A stretch of 64,000 bases of DNA. It comes from Capronia americana. Taxonomy: Eukaryota; Ascomycota; Eurotiomycetes; Chaetothyriales; Herpotrichiellaceae. How positions within the stretch are numbered: position 1 is the stretch's first letter; every line of letters starts with the position of its first letter. This document shows positions 62,301-64,000 of this stretch, piece after piece. The translations under genes and the position numbers were made by a program. The notes below the pieces were generated by a model. That model was not told the origin of the DNA, ran no database searches, and worked only from the letters and a program-made list of their open reading frames with translations. The stretch lies in assembly GCA_016110215.1 (NCBI GenBank), contig JADWQD010000003.1, positions 1,488,001 through 1,552,000 on the forward strand, given 5' to 3'.

Positions 62301-64000
62301 TCACCACGGTGTCCTTCAAGAGATCATTCCGCTTCTGCCGAAGAAGCTTGAGACTAGTCAGCCTTGGTTGGATGAGTTGCTTTGTCGAGCCTCTTATTTG
62401 GGCTGGGCTGACGTTGTGGAGGCTCTTCTAAGCATAGGCGTGCCTGTCAACCCACCAGCTGTACGCCGCGGAATGACCCCTTTACATCTTGCTAGCCGCA
62501 TGGCACAAGTGGAAGCGATGAAAATACTTTTGGAGGCGGGTGCCAGTACATCTTCGGTAACCATTCAGACCGGCGGGACGCCGTTGCATGTCGCCGCCGC
62601 TCACGGATCCGTCGAAGTAATAGAATTACTATTCAAGGCCGGGGCCGACGTTGGAGCACAGGATAGTTTTGGCGACATACCACTGCAGGGCGCATGCCAA
62701 AAAGGTCACCATGCAATGGTCGAACTCCTGGCGGCACATAAGTCGACTGAAAGGGATATGGTCGATGGCTACAATCCTCTTACCGACCAACACGATGTTC
62801 CTCCGATGATGTTCGCCATCGAGCTAGGTTACCCGAAGATTGCGGAAGTCCTTCTCCGCCACGGAGCCAACCCAGATATCGAAGACGAGTACGGTACGGC
62901 GCTGCTGCAATCTGTCCAGTTCGGACGCCTTGAAATCGCTCGGTTGCTCCTCGGACGTAATGCAGACGCGAACAAGGTTCGCCCGGAGACTGTTCCTGCC
63001 ATTGTCGAGGCAGCCGCTCGCGAAAACCTCGAAATGATTGAACTACTTCTCAAGCATGGGGCCGACCCTGAAAAAAAGGAATTGCCCGGCGCTTCTTCCG
63101 GCTTCCAGCGCACAGCCTTGCAATTAGCAGTGCAACATGGCTTGACGAAGACGGTGAAGTTGTTGCTGGACCGTGGTGCCAATCCCGATGCCGTGGACGG
63201 CGACGGGTGGACTGCGATATGGACGGCCGCAGTCTACGAAAATGTCGAGATCGCAAGATACCTTGCCCAGGCTGGGGCTGACCTTCGCTCTGTGTGCGGG
63301 GGGCTGAATCATGCCCCCTTGCACGCCGGGGCAGGGAACGCTGAGCTCGTGCGAGTCTTGCTCGAATACGGGGCCGATGTAAACCAGGAGTCGGATTCTG
63401 GCACACCAATAGAGCTTGCTGCTACAGATAATTATGCAGAGTCGTTGGGACTGATGCTAGCCGACAGGAGATCCAAACCCGATTTAAAGTCTGACAAGTT
63501 GGCTAAGGCATTCAGGACTGCCATCACAGAGGGGTATGTCGAGGTCGCCAGCCTTTTACTCGAAGCCGGTATGGACGTGAATTCCAAAATGCTTAATGGC
63601 GATCCTGTCCTTGTGGCGGCCCTCGAGGGCGGCAATGCCGAGATGGTGGAGACTCTCCTTCAATATCACCCTGATCTGACATTTGAATCCCCATTGGGCG
63701 AAGGTATGCTGCATCGTATCACTACGGAAACACCTAAAGAATCGATAAAACGGCTTGTCAACGCCGGGGCTAGATTGGACTTGCTAGACAACAAGCAAGA
63801 GACGGCATTGTCCCGAGCCGCTCGTCACTCGACCCCGGAGGTTGTCGAGTATCTTGAATCCAAGTACCCTAAAGCCAAAAACATTGTGGGTATGCGTGGG
63901 ACGCCATTGAACATGGCCTGTCGAGAAGGGTCCCTGGGCAACGTCAAAGCACTGGTGGAACTCGGCTCTGATGTCAACTCTCCGGGCAGTTGGTTTTCAG
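59385..64000 (+). CDS. NLR-like protein: alpha/beta-hydrolase-like, NACHT-like, ankyrin repeats; 3'-partial
   Basis: Six exons so far, join(59385..59503, 59562..59796, 59849..59908, 59959..60024, 60095..60325, 60412..64000), give 1433 residues with the frame still open at the window end. Residues 40-237 are an alpha/beta-hydrolase-like domain: V-V-A-V-H-G, then V-A-H-D-V-G-G-L-V-V-K, where the nucleophile Ser is replaced by Asp, then I-F-F-G-C-P-H-R. Residues 340-600 resemble a NACHT centre, with Walker B V-I-L-V-L-D-G-L-D-Q (about 451-460). At the expected P-loop (about 350-363) the sequence reads R-C-S-S-E-T-S-A-T-S, without the GK[ST]. From about residue 900 a run of ankyrin repeats (T-P-L-H-L-A, A-L-L-L-x-x-G-A-D) continues to the end. 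Fungal NLRs of this build act in non-self recognition and cell death. The ligand is unknown. Confidence 0.88.

Noticed and set aside
1..64000. tRNA, rRNA or CRISPR features
   Set aside because: No tRNA B-box with matching arms, no rRNA-like stretch and no regularly spaced repeats were found by eye; short tandem repeats are plain microsatellites.

Overview
The window is nuclear DNA of a filamentous ascomycete (Pezizomycotina). Three things point there. Introns are short (48-146 bp), many near 60 bp, with GT-AG borders and often a CTAAC/CTGAC branch site. The gene set includes a HET-domain protein, a fungal NLR, a TAM-type methyltransferase, augmin HAUS6 and a two-chain fatty acid synthase. Intergenic spacers are about 0.1-2 kb. 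Several features would suit Eurotiomycetes, possibly black-yeast relatives, but the sequence alone does not settle the class.

Layout. 1-5.7 kb: the 3' end of an NCS1 nucleobase permease, a gamma-glutamylcyclotransferase-like gene, a BAHD/trichothecene-3-O-acetyltransferase-like gene, an Hnt2/FHIT-type dinucleoside triphosphatase and an HD-domain 5'-deoxynucleotidase. 6.2-12.4 kb: a HET-domain gene, HAUS6 and a conserved-looking protein of unknown function. 14.2-18.1 kb: a head-to-head pair of a LaeA-like methyltransferase and an eight-exon cytochrome P450. 19.7-23.3 kb: a gene of unknown function, then an intronless gene for a 636-residue amylosucrase, an enzyme known mainly from bacteria. 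24.1-37.3 kb: fatty acid synthase alpha and beta, both intronless and divergently transcribed from one 1.3-kb promoter region. 38.7-52 kb: a 743-residue protein with a Cys-rich C-terminal domain, then housekeeping genes: the RQT/ASCC3 helicase SLH1, the SNARE YKT6, a GNAT acetyltransferase and the nuclear-envelope protein BRL1/BRR6.

52-64 kb looks like accessory DNA. A 2.2-kb gene-poor stretch carries an AT-rich, MITE-like element of about 250 bp. Beyond it lie three genes that look like one immune or cell-death module. The first is an ankyrin-subtilisin (S8) protease of 1052 residues with an intact Asp-His-Ser triad and no signal peptide. Divergent from it is a 301-residue protein I cannot assign. 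Third is a large NLR-like protein running off the window end: an alpha/beta-hydrolase-like N-terminus whose nucleophile position reads Asp, a NACHT-like centre without a canonical P-loop, and a long ankyrin array. By analogy with the Podospora HET-Q1/HET-Q2 pair (gasdermin plus subtilisin protease), this triad is my best candidate for an undescribed system. The functional link is inference.

Exon structures were worked out by hand from splice signals and reading frame. For multi-exon genes the exon coordinates are given in the evidence. I found no tRNA, rRNA or CRISPR array.
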